The notes: generated by a model from the sequence alone, not told the origin. DNA of 64,000 nt from Saccharofermentans sp. (GCA_024403795.1 JAKSRD010000004.1:36436-100435), one strand, 5' to 3'. Counted from the stretch's first letter, positions 8,442 to 17,984 are shown. A program made the numbers and translations.

Positions 8442-10075
8442 CGCGTCATATCCACATCGTAAAAGTGCATCATTTAACACTGTCCTTCCCGACCCGCAAA
8501 GATCCGAATCCGAAGCCGGTACTGGACGATGTCGATTTCGGCATCCGTGACGGCGAGATCCTGGGTCTGATAGGTAATTCCGGAAGCGGTAAAACGATGA
8601 CTTCTCTTGCCATTGCCGGACTTCTTCCCGAAGCAGCTTCAATATCTTCGGGTCAGATAAAGTTTGCCGGCGAAGATCTATTGGCCATGACTCCAAAGCA
8701 AAGAAGAGCGATGCTCGGCAAAGACATCGGCATGATCTTCCAGGAACCGTCAACTGCATTAGATCCGCTCATGACAGTCGGAAAGCATCTTGATGAAGTC
8801 CTTACGGCACATATGGAGTCCCCGGTCTCACCCGAAGACCGTCACAAGAAGATAGTCGAGATGCTTGAGACTGTCGGCTTTACTGATGCTGACGAGATAT
8901 CCTCGCGTTACCCGCACCAACTGTCGGGAGGCCAGCGCCAGAGAGTACTCATCGCAGGCGCGGCTTTGCTCAAGCCCCGTCTTCTTATCTGTGATGAGCC
9001 GACATCTTCACTTGATACCGTAACTACCGTCTCAATATTGGCTTTGCTCAAAGAGCTCTGCCATAAATTCCGCATGACCATCCTCTTTATCTCACATGAC
9101 CTGTCAGCCGTAAGAGGTTTTTGCGACCGTGTCATGGTAATGAGAGACGGAAAGATCGTAGACAAAGATACTACATCCGATATCCTGAACAACCCGAAGA
9201 ACAGCTTTACGGCTGAACTTCTTACCAATGCCAGACTGGATACGCATATTCTCGGCTTAAAGCCGGCCGCCGTAGATTATTCCAAGAGCCCCGTTCTCAA
9301 GGCTGAGAATATCTCAGCCGGCTACGGAAAGTCTCTGTTCGATTTCAGCAAGCGGAAAAGATCCGCAGAAAAGCCTGATGATTATATCCTTCACGATGTC
9401 TCACTGGAGATCTTCCCCGATGAGATCCTCGGCCTTATCGGCGGTTCGGGAAGCGGTAAGACTACTCTCATCAGATCCATCCTCGGTCTGCTTTCTCACA
9501 CCGGAACAGTTAACATAAAGAGTTCAAGCATAGGCGTAATCTTCCAGGATCCCGTATCCTGTCTGAACCCTGCCCACACGATCAAATGGCATATGTTCGA
9601 AGCGTTAAAGGCATCCCGCAAAGCAGGGGCAATCAAGTCTTCACTCACCGGTGCCGCACGCAAGGCGGAAGATCTCAAGCTCATTACTGCCATGCTCGAG
9701 AAATGCGGTCTCGGCGCCGAACATCTCATGCGCCGTCCCAATGAACTTTCCGGAGGTCAGCGCCAGCGCGTGGCGATTGCCATGTGTCACATACAGGAAC
9801 CTGCATTGATCATCGCCGATGAGCCGTTCTCTTCGCTCGATGCAAGCTCTTCAGCAGAACTCCTTAAGCTAATGACGGATATCAACCGCGAACGCCATAC
9901 CTCATTCCTGCTTATCACCCACAACATTCACATCGTAAGACAGGTATGCCCCCGCGTCATAGTCATGAACGACGGCCGTATCTGCGAAGAAGGTCTTACC
10001 TCTGAAGTGCTTAATGCACCTCAGTCAGAATGCACTTTCGCTCTTCTTGAGGCAGAACGCCTGATCCACGGCTGA
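8438..10075 (+). CDS. Fused double ABC ATPase (DppD-DppF type)
   Basis: 545 residues containing two complete nucleotide-binding domains. The first has Walker A GNSGSGKT near residue 47, signature LSGGQRQRV and Walker B LLICDEPTSSLD. The second, from about residue 285, has Walker A GGSGSGKTT, the same signature and Walker B LIIADEPFSSLD. In most Dpp/Opp/Nik systems these are two separate proteins; here they are one chain, as in GsiA or YejF. It powers the importer encoded just upstream. The first domain has a C-terminal extension of the oligopeptide/dipeptide type before the second begins. Confidence 0.9.
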   Translation: MTRHIHIVKVHHLTLSFPTRKDPNPKPVLDDVDFGIRDGEILGLIGNSGSGKTMTSLAIAGLLPEAASISSGQIKFAGEDLLAMTPKQRRAMLGKDIGMIFQEPSTALDPLMTVGKHLDEVLTAHMESPVSPEDRHKKIVEMLETVGFTDADEISSRYPHQLSGGQRQRVLIAGAALLKPRLLICDEPTSSLDTVTTVSILALLKELCHKFRMTILFISHDLSAVRGFCDRVMVMRDGKIVDKDTTSDILNNPKNSFTAELLTNARLDTHILGLKPAAVDYSKSPVLKAENISAGYGKSLFDFSKRKRSAEKPDDYILHDVSLEIFPDEILGLIGGSGSGKTTLIRSILGLLSHTGTVNIKSSSIGVIFQDPVSCLNPAHTIKWHMFEALKASRKAGAIKSSLTGAARKAEDLKLITAMLEKCGLGAEHLMRRPNELSGGQRQRVAIAMCHIQEPALIIADEPFSSLDASSSAELLKLMTDINRERHTSFLLITHNIHIVRQVCPRVIVMNDGRICEEGLTSEVLNAPQSECTFALLEAERLIHG

Positions 10076-10087
10076 TAACGAATCTTC

Positions 10088-10127
10088 ATATCAGGCGTTA
10101 AGAAGGATCTTCACTGATATTTTCTTT
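10088..10127 (+). terminator. Probable terminator of the ABC importer operon
   Basis: ATATCAG (10088-10094) pairs with CTGATAT (10114-10120), with a smaller inner dyad around AAGGATCTT, followed by TTTCTTT. Confidence 0.5.
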
Positions 10128-10145
10128 GCATGAACCAAAAAGAAA

Positions 10146-10167
10146 GGCTGTTCCCGAAGGAACAGCC
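10146..10167 (-). terminator. Terminator of the pilin-like gene
   Basis: A perfect 9-bp stem (GGCTGTTCC / GGAACAGCC) with a 4-nt loop. On the minus strand it is followed by TTTCTTTTT. It is about 100 bp past the stop of the 10270-10977 gene. Confidence 0.75.
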
Positions 10168-10269
10168 CATCTCAAGGGTGATCTATATAAAGTGTGTATT
10201 CACTTATATATTCTTCACAGTATGTGACCGAACGTCACCCAAACATTTTCTTCTCAATTCCGAACTATA

Positions 10270-10977
10270 TCACTCAAAGCTCTCAATATAGCACGTAGTC
10301 GCATTATCAACATGGAACGGAATCGATGTAATCGGGCTTCCCCAATCTTTAGCTGTAAACTCAACACGATATTTACCGCCGCCTATGTCAGTGGCCTGAT
10401 ACATACCATTAGCATTAACCTGAAGTCCTGTTCCATCCGTAACCACAACACACTTGGTTATCGGCTTATCAAATGTCAACTGGCTTCCCCACCAATTGTT
10501 AGTATCAATCTTAACATTGCTTCCGGGAGCATTCTTTCCTGAACCGCCTGCCGGCTTAGGTGTAGGAGTTGCTGTGGGAACCGGTGTAGCCGTAGGACGG
10601 AATGAAGGTTCTGATGCAGGTGCTCCTCCGCCGCCACCACCGCCGGAACCGCCGCCTGCCCAGCCGCCGCCGGGTTCGGTAGTCTCAGGTTCTTCACCTT
10701 CGCCGCCGTCCTCACCTTCGCCGCCTTCCGGTGTGTAATACGGAATATCAAAGAAATCTGCCGCGCCTCGAGTTATGGACTTAACCTCGCCCCATGCCTC
10801 AGCTTCAAAATTCTCTCCGTTATTCTCTTCCAACTTCTTCGATGTGTTCTTCGCATTGTTGATAATTGCTCCTACACCTACGAAAGAGGCCGCGGAAACA
10901 ATTACAATAATTGCCACTACTAAAATAATCTCTGCTAATGTAAAGCCTTTTTTGCTACTCCTTGTCATTTTCTTCAT
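10270..10977 (-). CDS. Type IV pilin-like protein with Gly/Pro/Thr linker and unknown C-terminal domain
   Basis: 235 residues from the ATG at 10977 (AAGGTGA about 6 nt upstream; a GTG nine bases earlier is less likely). The N-terminus is a class III signal: basic KK, then GFTLAE with predicted cleavage after Gly, then about 22 hydrophobic residues. After a short helical stretch comes a low-complexity region rich in Gly, Glu, Pro and Thr (a GGGGGGG run and TATPVPTATPTPKP). The last 75 residues form a compact beta-rich-looking module with several Trp and Tyr. No pilus ATPase, prepilin peptidase or other pilin lies nearby. It may be a surface adhesin or minor pseudopilin; the function of the C-terminal module is unknown. 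Confidence 0.75.
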   Translation of the reverse strand: MKKMTRSSKKGFTLAEIILVVAIIVIVSAASFVGVGAIINNAKNTSKKLEENNGENFEAEAWGEVKSITRGAADFFDIPYYTPEGGEGEDGGEGEEPETTEPGGGWAGGGSGGGGGGGAPASEPSFRPTATPVPTATPTPKPAGGSGKNAPGSNVKIDTNNWWGSQLTFDKPITKCVVVTDGTGLQVNANGMYQATDIGGGKYRVEFTAKDWGSPITSIPFHVDNATTCYIESFE

Positions 10978-11108
10978 ATAGATCACCTTCCCTTGTAAAA
11001 GTTTCTATTGATACTTCAATTATGAAAGGCGGAATTTAACATTTCAACCAACAACTTATTGAAAATTTATGTATTTTTTGAACAGAATGTAAAAAAGTAT
11101 TCAGAATT

Positions 11109-12485
11109 TCAGTCCGATAGTAGCTTTTTTGCCTGATTTATCAAATCAATTTTAGAGTTTGAGCATCTTTCGTTAAGGTAACATTCGAACACTTTTTCCA
11201 GGAGCTCGCCGATCTGAGGCCCCGGTTTTACACCTAAAGCAATGATGTCATTCCCGTCAATATCCAGATCTTTGACGGAGAAAACAGCGTCCGAAGACTT
11301 CAGTTCATCGATAACCTCATTCATGGCTTCCAAACGGGACATCCGCTTCTGCCCCAAAGCAGAATGTGCCAGAATATCCGCTCTTTGCAGGATCCTGAGT
11401 TTGTCGATTATCTCAATGGGATATTTACTCATAAACTTATGGATCTCGATCCTGTCAGGCTTTATATATGTATCGTGAAGCATGACCAAAAGACTAACAT
11501 TAGAGACAAACTGCTTGGGGAACTTAAGGTCAGTAAGCACACGTTCGGAAATACCGGCGCTGATGACCGGATGTCCCTTCATATGACCCGTTCCGAATTC
11601 ATCCACTTTAAAACAAACCGGCTTTCCGATATCGTGGAAAAGCGCAGCCATCGCAAGCTCCGGATCACGTCCGTTCTCCTCAGAGAACGGGATCTGTTCA
11701 AGTACATCCAGTATGTGTTCCAGTACATCTCTGTCGTGGAAATTCGATCTTTGGTCAAAGCCTCTGCATTGTGCGATCTCAGGAATAATAACGCTCAGAA
11801 TCTTCCATCCCGTTCTGACAGCCTTCGGTGCATACCTGCCGCTGACGATCCTCGTCAACTCGCTCGCTATGCGCTCTTCGGAGATCTTGCCAAGATCCTC
11901 CGCATGCTTTTCCATCGCGCTTAAAGTATCTGCCTCTATCTCAAAACCGAGTGATGAACAGAACCTGATCCCTCTTAATATCCTGAGAGCGTCTTCTCCG
12001 AATCTGACATCGGGATCGCCGACGGCGCGTATCAGCTTTCTTCGACAATCCGTTACTCCGCCTTCCGGGTCACAAATGTCACCGTCTGCATTCATGTACA
12101 TGGCATTGATCGTAAAGTCTCTTCTTTTGACGTCATCATCGATAGTCGTCTTGAAGACTACCTGATCCGGTCTTCTTTGATCTGAATACTCACCATCCTC
12201 GCGGAAAGTGGTAACTTCGACATCTCCCGATCCCGTAACGGCTGTCACCGTTCCGTGCTTGGCGGCATTGTCATAATAATGTATTCCTGATCGCTCGAAA
12301 ACAGCTACGACCTCATCAGGCTTAGCCGAGGTCGCGACGTCGTAATCGTGAGGTATCCTTCCGAGAACTATGTCACGTGCCGCACCGCCGACCACATATG
12401 CCTTGTAGCCGGCTTTATCAATTATCCTCATTATCTCCGAGACATACCCCGGAATCCTGTGTGAAGCGACATCGTTATTACTCAT
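11109..12485 (-). CDS. cca: CCA-adding tRNA nucleotidyltransferase with HD domain
   Basis: 458 residues. The class II nucleotidyltransferase core shows GGAARD followed by DYD (catalytic carboxylates, residues about 37-54), then RRDFTINAMYM, GVTDCRRKLIRAVGDPDVRFGEDALRILRGIRF. An HD hydrolase-like domain (ALFHDIGKP) lies in the C-terminal half, as in bacterial CCA enzymes with phosphatase/phosphodiesterase activity. It matures or repairs the CCA end of tRNAs in the cytoplasm. There is no Shine-Dalgarno sequence before the ATG, and an extended -10 lies only seven bases upstream, so the mRNA may be leaderless. A poly(A) polymerase of the same family is the alternative; the HD domain and length favour CCA. 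Confidence 0.88.
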   Translation of the reverse strand: MSNNDVASHRIPGYVSEIMRIIDKAGYKAYVVGGAARDIVLGRIPHDYDVATSAKPDEVVAVFERSGIHYYDNAAKHGTVTAVTGSGDVEVTTFREDGEYSDQRRPDQVVFKTTIDDDVKRRDFTINAMYMNADGDICDPEGGVTDCRRKLIRAVGDPDVRFGEDALRILRGIRFCSSLGFEIEADTLSAMEKHAEDLGKISEERIASELTRIVSGRYAPKAVRTGWKILSVIIPEIAQCRGFDQRSNFHDRDVLEHILDVLEQIPFSEENGRDPELAMAALFHDIGKPVCFKVDEFGTGHMKGHPVISAGISERVLTDLKFPKQFVSNVSLLVMLHDTYIKPDRIEIHKFMSKYPIEIIDKLRILQRADILAHSALGQKRMSRLEAMNEVIDELKSSDAVFSVKDLDIDGNDIIALGVKPGPQIGELLEKVFECYLNERCSNSKIDLINQAKKLLSD

Positions 12486-12491
12486 GGCTAG

Positions 12492-12500
12492 ATTATAGCA
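12492..12500 (-). promoter_or_regulatory. Extended -10 promoter of cca, placing the start site at the ATG
   Basis: The minus strand reads TGCTATAAT, an extended -10 (TATAAT at 12497-12492). The expected transcription start, about 7 nt downstream, coincides with the A of the cca ATG at 12485. Confidence 0.5.
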
Positions 12501-12548
12501 AAGCAGAATCGTAATTATCTTGAAATAATTTCCGAGGAGTTGTTTGGA

Positions 12549-12554
12549 TATAAT
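12549..12554 (+). promoter_or_regulatory. Candidate -10 element for the GH31-family gene
   Basis: A perfect TATAAT at 12549-12554, 47 bp before the chosen ATG. No convincing -35 is visible at the right spacing (a TTGAAA at 12520 is 23 bp away). Confidence 0.35.
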
Positions 12555-12600
12555 TAATTTGTTTATTAGAAATAATGCGCTTTATCTTAGGAGAGAAACC

Positions 12601-14892
12601 ATGATCTACACAAGAAAACCTTATCAGATCGATTTCGTTTATTATGAAGAGAATACTCTCAAGATCGGCTGTGAATGCCAGGAGTATTCAGAAGCCCTTA
12701 CCGGCGGAAAAGCCGCTTTCAAAAGTGCAAAGGGAAGAATAACCGTAACTGTCTTCTCACCTGCTAACGACGTTATTACCATAAAAGCCACCAATCACCA
12801 GACAGAACCTCGTTCCAAGGGATCGGCTACCGTCAAATTGGATCCTACTACAGCAGGATCACTTGAAGATAAAGGTGATTACCTTGCCTTCAAGAGCGGA
12901 CATCTTGAAGCGCGCATAAACAAGACAACCTTCTCGATCAAATATTTCTACTGCGATAAGGAACTCTGCAAGCAGAGCGTTAACATGCCGATCTTCTACA
13001 AGACAGATTCCGGTTCAGAGAACTTCTGCACTGTCTCATCCAATGCCAGATCCGGTGCTTCATTTGATCTTGAAGCAAGAGAGCTTGTCTACGGATTAGG
13101 CTGTGCCGGTGCATCAGTTGTCCGTAACGGACAGAAGATCAAGTGCAATGCTTTTGAAAGCAGATCTAATACTTCTTTTATCCCGTTTGTTCTGTCAGAT
13201 TCTAAGTATGGTCTGTTTATCAACACAAACCGTCCGGTAACCGTTTCTGTCGGTTCTGACAGCGGAAGGATCACATTCGAAGCTGAAGACGAAGAGATCG
13301 AATACAGTGTTATCGCCGGTGACACTTCGATCGGAATACTCGAACTGTTCAGCCAGCTTAACGGACGCACTCCCGTGCTTCCTTATTCTGACGGCGGTAT
13401 ATCGATTGCTCTTAACGACAACTATTCACTGACAGCACAGGAGATACTTGATGCCCTTAGGAATGCCTACAATTCCGGAATAAATGTCTCGGAGATCTGG
13501 CTCGGAAATTCCTGGCATCCCGACTACGCTCCCTACGGCTTTACATGGGATACCGTCAGATTCCCTGATCCTTCAGGTTTTGTCAGACAGGCAGCCGAAC
13601 TCGGAGTCAAGATCGGAATATCCGTTAACCCTTTCATTTCCGAGAGAGCACCTGCGTATTCCGAGCTCCTTGATATCGGTTACTTCATCTCATTCCCGGA
13701 CGGAAGAACGGTTCTCTGCGATGCCGACAAGGGCGGAGTAGCACTTCTCGATCTGAACAAACCCGAAGCAAGAAGCTGGTTGATAAATGCATGTTCGACT
13801 CTTGCAAGAGACGGCTTCAATATTTTCGAGTCCAACTTCACGCATTCCATTTCCGATATCTTCGAGCAGGCATCCGGAAAGAAGAACTATCTGATGAATT
13901 ATTCTTCTTTCCTCAATTCCGCACTCAGTGACATATCTGAACGTGAGCGCGGAAGACTCGGCTCTCTGGTAATCGCGGATACGATCTGCTCCGGTGATCA
14001 GGATTCACCGTTCAGCAGCATCTACAGTAAGCTTCCTCCGGAGTATCCCGACCTCAGTTCAGCCGTTAAGAGCGCCATCTCATACGGTCTCACAGGATTT
14101 GGCGGGATCAACATCGACATTCCCGAGAAGTCGATCACCGATCCCGGACTTTTCGAGCGCTGGATAGCATTTGCCACTTATACTCCTCACGTCAGATTCT
14201 GCGGCACACTCAAGCTTTTGGAAGACACTGTTCTGATCAATTCACTGAAGTCTTTCTGCGCGATCAGGAACGTACTTGCGCCGTATATCTACTCCTGTCT
14301 CTGCGAGAATACGAACTACGGAACACCGGTCATCCGCGCACTTCCTTTGGAGTTTGCAGGAGATCCCGCAGGTGCATCCTTTGATACGGAATACCTGCTC
14401 GGTAATTCGCTTCTCATTGCACCGGTCATCACGGCCAATGAGACAATGAGAGTTTATCTCCCGGCAGGCATTTGGACAGACTTCATGACACATGAGAAGA
14501 TCCAGGGACCGCGTTATATCTCACGTAAATCCGTGCCTTCGGCAATGCCCGTCTATGCACGCCCGAATTCCATCATTCCCACAAGAACGCCGGATTCAAC
14601 CGCCGGCATCGGATCGCTCGACAACCTCACCTTCACGTGTTTCGGACTCAGTGCCGGTAATACTGCCGCATGTGAAGTCTTCGCAGACGGCGGACAGGGA
14701 TCCGGCATTATTACGGCTGAATATGAAGGCAATAAGATCATCGTCCGCACCAAGAATCTCGGCGGTACAAAGCATCTTGTCCTCTCAGGCATCTTAAATG
14801 TAGTAGGATTGTCCGAATCGATCCCGGAAAAACTCAGCTACGGAACAACGATCGAATTCACGAGCAACGAGCTTGTTATTACCTTAGGTTAA
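12601..14892 (+). CDS. Glycoside hydrolase family 31-like protein with degenerate active site
   Basis: 763 residues from the ATG at 12601 (TAGGAGAG about 6 nt upstream; 19 upstream in-frame codons lack a site). An N-terminal beta-sandwich is followed by the GH31 (beta/alpha)8 barrel, recognised by FPDPSGF, the INPF-like SVNPFIS and GLTGFGGINIDI, then C-terminal beta domains. No signal peptide, so it is probably cytoplasmic. The nucleophile motif (normally FKxDFGE) reads GFNIFESN, placing Phe409 or Glu410 where the catalytic Asp should be. The acid/base Asp seems kept (SGDQD, Asp466). The usual substrate-contact Asp in the first barrel strand is Gly. It may be inactive, regulatory or of altered mechanism. 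Its stop overlaps the stop of the convergent hydrolase. Confidence 0.75.
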   Translation: MIYTRKPYQIDFVYYEENTLKIGCECQEYSEALTGGKAAFKSAKGRITVTVFSPANDVITIKATNHQTEPRSKGSATVKLDPTTAGSLEDKGDYLAFKSGHLEARINKTTFSIKYFYCDKELCKQSVNMPIFYKTDSGSENFCTVSSNARSGASFDLEARELVYGLGCAGASVVRNGQKIKCNAFESRSNTSFIPFVLSDSKYGLFINTNRPVTVSVGSDSGRITFEAEDEEIEYSVIAGDTSIGILELFSQLNGRTPVLPYSDGGISIALNDNYSLTAQEILDALRNAYNSGINVSEIWLGNSWHPDYAPYGFTWDTVRFPDPSGFVRQAAELGVKIGISVNPFISERAPAYSELLDIGYFISFPDGRTVLCDADKGGVALLDLNKPEARSWLINACSTLARDGFNIFESNFTHSISDIFEQASGKKNYLMNYSSFLNSALSDISERERGRLGSLVIADTICSGDQDSPFSSIYSKLPPEYPDLSSAVKSAISYGLTGFGGINIDIPEKSITDPGLFERWIAFATYTPHVRFCGTLKLLEDTVLINSLKSFCAIRNVLAPYIYSCLCENTNYGTPVIRALPLEFAGDPAGASFDTEYLLGNSLLIAPVITANETMRVYLPAGIWTDFMTHEKIQGPRYISRKSVPSAMPVYARPNSIIPTRTPDSTAGIGSLDNLTFTCFGLSAGNTAACEVFADGGQGSGIITAEYEGNKIIVRTKNLGGTKHLVLSGILNVVGLSESIPEKLSYGTTIEFTSNELVITLG

Positions 14893-15848
14893 AGAAGACT
14901 CTTATAGAACGCCGCGAGATCCGCGAAGAATTCTTTCTTCACGGGCTCGTTGTGTATCTCGTGGCGGTACGGTCCGTAATTCTTGGAACTTACGTCCGCT
15001 CCGCATTCTTTCATGAGAGCAATGACCTTCTCGACACCTTTGCCGTAACCTCCCACGGGATCTTCGCTTCCGTATGTGAACATACACGGCTTGGATGACA
15101 GATCCTCAAATGCTTTCCTGCCGTTCATGAAAGTGATCAGATTGAACAGCGTCCTGAAGCCGTCGTTGGTGAAAGTAAATCCGCACAACGGATCATCAAG
15201 ATATGCTTTTACGACCTTATCGTCTGAAGATATCCAGTCACATCCGCTCTTGGGATGCGGTATACGCTTGCAATATGTGCCGAATGCCATGATCTTGAGG
15301 AAACGATTCTTCTTCATCTTACCGCCGAATGCGCAAGCGGTCTTCGCAAAGAAATTACCGATGCCGACTGCAGGATTAGGTCCCATGGTCGACGCGAAAA
15401 CATACCCGTCAAAGCTCTCGTTATATTCCGGAGTAGAGTATATGGCTCTGACTACGAACGATCCCATCGAATGGCCGAAGATAAAATACTTCAAATCATC
15501 TTTGCCGAAGCGTTCTTCGGCAAGCTCATGTAACCTGTATTCATCTTTCAACAGGAGCTCAAGACCATTCTTCTGCCCGCCGTAATACCCCTTAGGAAAT
15601 CCCGCTTCTTTATTAAGCTTATAGGTCTCTCCGTGTCCGGGCATATCCATTCCGCAAACATGGAAGCCCTCATCGTTGAAGTGCGCTATCATCTCCTCGA
15701 AGCGGCTCAGGAACTCAGCCATGCCGTGACATATCTGGATAACACCCTTGATCTCGGGAGCTGATGAAGGATAGAAGAATCCGGCGATCTTATATCCTTG
15801 TTCTATAGAGCTGTCGAAACCGATCCTCTCCGGAATAAGCAGTGCCAT
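14889..15848 (-). CDS. Alpha/beta hydrolase, lysophospholipase/monoacylglycerol lipase-like
   Basis: 319 residues from the ATG at 15848, which has GGGAGG 8 nt upstream; a TTG seven codons earlier is less likely. The serine hydrolase fold is evident: the oxyanion segment ICHGMAE, MDMPGHGET, nucleophile elbow GHSMGS, then Asp in YGSEDPVGG and His in PYRHEIHNE. No signal peptide is seen, so it is probably cytoplasmic. Family members cleave monoacylglycerols or lysophospholipids, but substrates cannot be inferred with confidence. It is a single gene transcribed toward the GH31 gene, with overlapping stop codons. Confidence 0.82.
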   Translation of the reverse strand: MALLIPERIGFDSSIEQGYKIAGFFYPSSAPEIKGVIQICHGMAEFLSRFEEMIAHFNDEGFHVCGMDMPGHGETYKLNKEAGFPKGYYGGQKNGLELLLKDEYRLHELAEERFGKDDLKYFIFGHSMGSFVVRAIYSTPEYNESFDGYVFASTMGPNPAVGIGNFFAKTACAFGGKMKKNRFLKIMAFGTYCKRIPHPKSGCDWISSDDKVVKAYLDDPLCGFTFTNDGFRTLFNLITFMNGRKAFEDLSSKPCMFTYGSEDPVGGYGKGVEKVIALMKECGADVSSKNYGPYRHEIHNEPVKKEFFADLAAFYKSLL

Positions 15849-15906
15849 CGGCGGATCCTCCCTGATCAAAAACTTTCCGTTATTCTATCACCTTTACCGC
15901 ACGAAT

Positions 15907-15954
15907 AAAAAAAGAGCTGCCCCGAAGTGACATAAGCCACCGTCGGGACAGCTC
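15907..15954 (-). terminator. Terminator of the pgk-tpi fusion gene
   Basis: GAGCTG (15914-15919) pairs with CAGCTC (15949-15954), supported by inner CCCCGA/TCGGGA pairing. It is followed on the minus strand by seven T. Confidence 0.85.
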
Positions 15955-15982
15955 CCATAAAACTCTTTACTTGATCAGTAAA

Positions 15983-17932
15983 TTAAGCGTTGCAGATAAC
16001 TGAGAAGTCCTCAGCCTTGAGTGAAGCACCGCCTACGAGTCCGCCGTTGATGTCCTTCTGAGAGAAGAGACCGGCAGCGTTCTTAGCGTTGCAAGAACCG
16101 CCGTACTGGATCGTGATAGCCTCAGCGCACTTAGGGCAATAGAGTTCAGCGATAACGCCTCTGATGAATGCGCAAACTTCCTCAGCCTGCTCGTCAGTAG
16201 CTGTCTTGCCTGTGCCGATAGCCCAGATAGGTTCATAAGCGATCGTGATCTGGCAGAGCTTTGAAGCAGGAATATCCTTGAAAGCGCCAACGATCTGACC
16301 CTTGATCCAATCGAATGTCTCGCCTGCTTCACGCTGAGCAAGAGACTCACCGCAGCAGATGATAGGTCTTACTCCGTACTTGAGGAGAGCGTGAGCCTTC
16401 TTATTAACAGTCTCATCAGTCTCAGCATTGTACTCACGACGCTCTGAGTGACCGATGATGCAGTAATTTACACCCATCTTAGCAAGCCAGAGAGGTGAGA
16501 TCTCGCCTGTGAAAGCACCCTTCTCTTCGAAGTGGCAGTTCTGAGCAGCGATCTTGATGTTTGTGTATGCAGCAGCATCAACTGCAGCAGCAAGAGCTGT
16601 AGCAGGAACGCCGAGAGCGATTCTGTGCTCAGCATTCTTAACGAGGGGCTTGAGCTCTTCGATAAGCTTAACTGCATCAGCAGGGATACCGCAGTTCATC
16701 TTCCAGTTGCCTGCAGCAAAGATTCTGCCGATCTTCTTGTCGTTGAGGCAATCGATACCGGGAAGAACCTTACCCTCGATGTACTCGAGAGAAGCGCCGC
16801 CGCCTGTAGAGATGTGTGTTACCTTATCAGCGAAGCCGAGCTTCTCGATAGCAGCTGCGGAATCACCGCCGCCGATGATGGATGTGCAGTCTGCGTCAGC
16901 GATAGCCTGAGCGATAGCCTTTGTACCAACTGCGAACTTCTCGAACTCGAATACGCCTGCAGGACCATTCCAGATAACTGTCTTAGCGCTCTTGATAGCG
17001 TCAGAGAAGTTAGCGATTGTCTCAGGTCCGATGTCGAGACCCTGCCAACCGTCAGGGATCTCCATTGTAGGAACTACCTTGCTGTTAGCGTTTGCATCGA
17101 ATGCATCAGCAACAACTGTATCTGTAGGAAGAAGGAGCTTAACGCCCTTCTCTTCAGCCTTAGCGAGGATCTCCTTAGCGAGGTCAACCTTGTCAGCTTC
17201 GAAGAGGGAATCACCGATCGAACCACCCTGTGCTCCGATGAATGTATAAGCCATACCACCGCCGATGATGATGGTGTCAGCCTTGTCCAAAAGGTTTGTG
17301 ATAACGCCGATCTTGTCGGAAACCTTAGCTCCGCCGAGAATAGCAACGAACGGTCTTGCCGGATTGTCGAGTGCACCGCCGATGAAGTCTATCTCCTTCT
17401 TGATGAGGTAGCCGCAAGCGGAAGGAAGGAAGTTAGCGAGACCTGCTGTTGAAGCATGAGCACGGTGAGCTGTACCGAATGCATCGTTTACATAGAGGTC
17501 AGCCATAGAAGCGAGCTCAGCAGCGAACTTAGGATCGTTCTTTGTCTCTTCCTTGTGGAAACGAACGTTCTCGAGCATAAGGATCTCGCCGTCCTTAAGG
17601 GCAGCTGCCTTAGCCTTTGCATCTTCACCGATAACGTCAGCAGCAAGAGTAACGGGCTTGCCGATAAGCTCAGCAAGACGATCTGCTGCAGGCTTCATAG
17701 AGAACTTAGCCTCAGGTCCGTTCTTCGGGCGGCCGAGGTGTGATACGAGGATAACCTTCGCATTGTTGTCTACGAGATACTTGATCGTAGGAAGAGCACC
17801 CTTGATACGCTTGTCGTCTGTGATCTTTGTGCCTGTTTCCTTGTCGAGCGGTACGTTAAAGTCAACACGGACTATAACTCTCTTGCCGGCTACGTCTAAA
17901 TCTTCGACGCTTTTCTTGTCATACATTGCCAT
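15983..17932 (-). CDS. pgk-tpi: Bifunctional phosphoglycerate kinase-triosephosphate isomerase fusion
   Basis: 649 residues in one frame. Residues 1-395 are a complete phosphoglycerate kinase ([19 protein letters not shown], the hinge region, and [13 protein letters not shown] in the nucleotide site). From about residue 405 a full triosephosphate isomerase follows (GNWKMN with the catalytic Lys, IIGHSERR with the His, [11 protein letters not shown] with the Glu, and YGGS phosphate loop). The linker is about ten residues. Both are central glycolytic enzymes in the cytoplasm. A natural fusion of this kind is known from Thermotoga; most Clostridia have separate genes. The ATG at 17932 has AGGAG 11 nt upstream. 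The gene has its own promoter and terminator. Confidence 0.95.
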   Translation of the reverse strand: MAMYDKKSVEDLDVAGKRVIVRVDFNVPLDKETGTKITDDKRIKGALPTIKYLVDNNAKVILVSHLGRPKNGPEAKFSMKPAADRLAELIGKPVTLAADVIGEDAKAKAAALKDGEILMLENVRFHKEETKNDPKFAAELASMADLYVNDAFGTAHRAHASTAGLANFLPSACGYLIKKEIDFIGGALDNPARPFVAILGGAKVSDKIGVITNLLDKADTIIIGGGMAYTFIGAQGGSIGDSLFEADKVDLAKEILAKAEEKGVKLLLPTDTVVADAFDANANSKVVPTMEIPDGWQGLDIGPETIANFSDAIKSAKTVIWNGPAGVFEFEKFAVGTKAIAQAIADADCTSIIGGGDSAAAIEKLGFADKVTHISTGGGASLEYIEGKVLPGIDCLNDKKIGRIFAAGNWKMNCGIPADAVKLIEELKPLVKNAEHRIALGVPATALAAAVDAAAYTNIKIAAQNCHFEEKGAFTGEISPLWLAKMGVNYCIIGHSERREYNAETDETVNKKAHALLKYGVRPIICCGESLAQREAGETFDWIKGQIVGAFKDIPASKLCQITIAYEPIWAIGTGKTATDEQAEEVCAFIRGVIAELYCPKCAEAITIQYGGSCNAKNAAGLFSQKDINGGLVGGASLKAEDFSVICNA

Positions 17933-17984
17933 GGATTGTCACACTCCTAAAAATATATTTTTGGTGTTTTACACTAACTCGAAA

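Noticed and set aside
7893..8759. A 288-residue minus-strand frame across the permease and ATPase genes
   Set aside because: Arg-rich shadow spanning two real genes, without start signals.
16532..17452. A 306-residue plus-strand frame opposite the PGK-TIM gene
   Set aside because: Shadow of a highly conserved enzyme; the antisense frame has no recognisable family or ribosome site.
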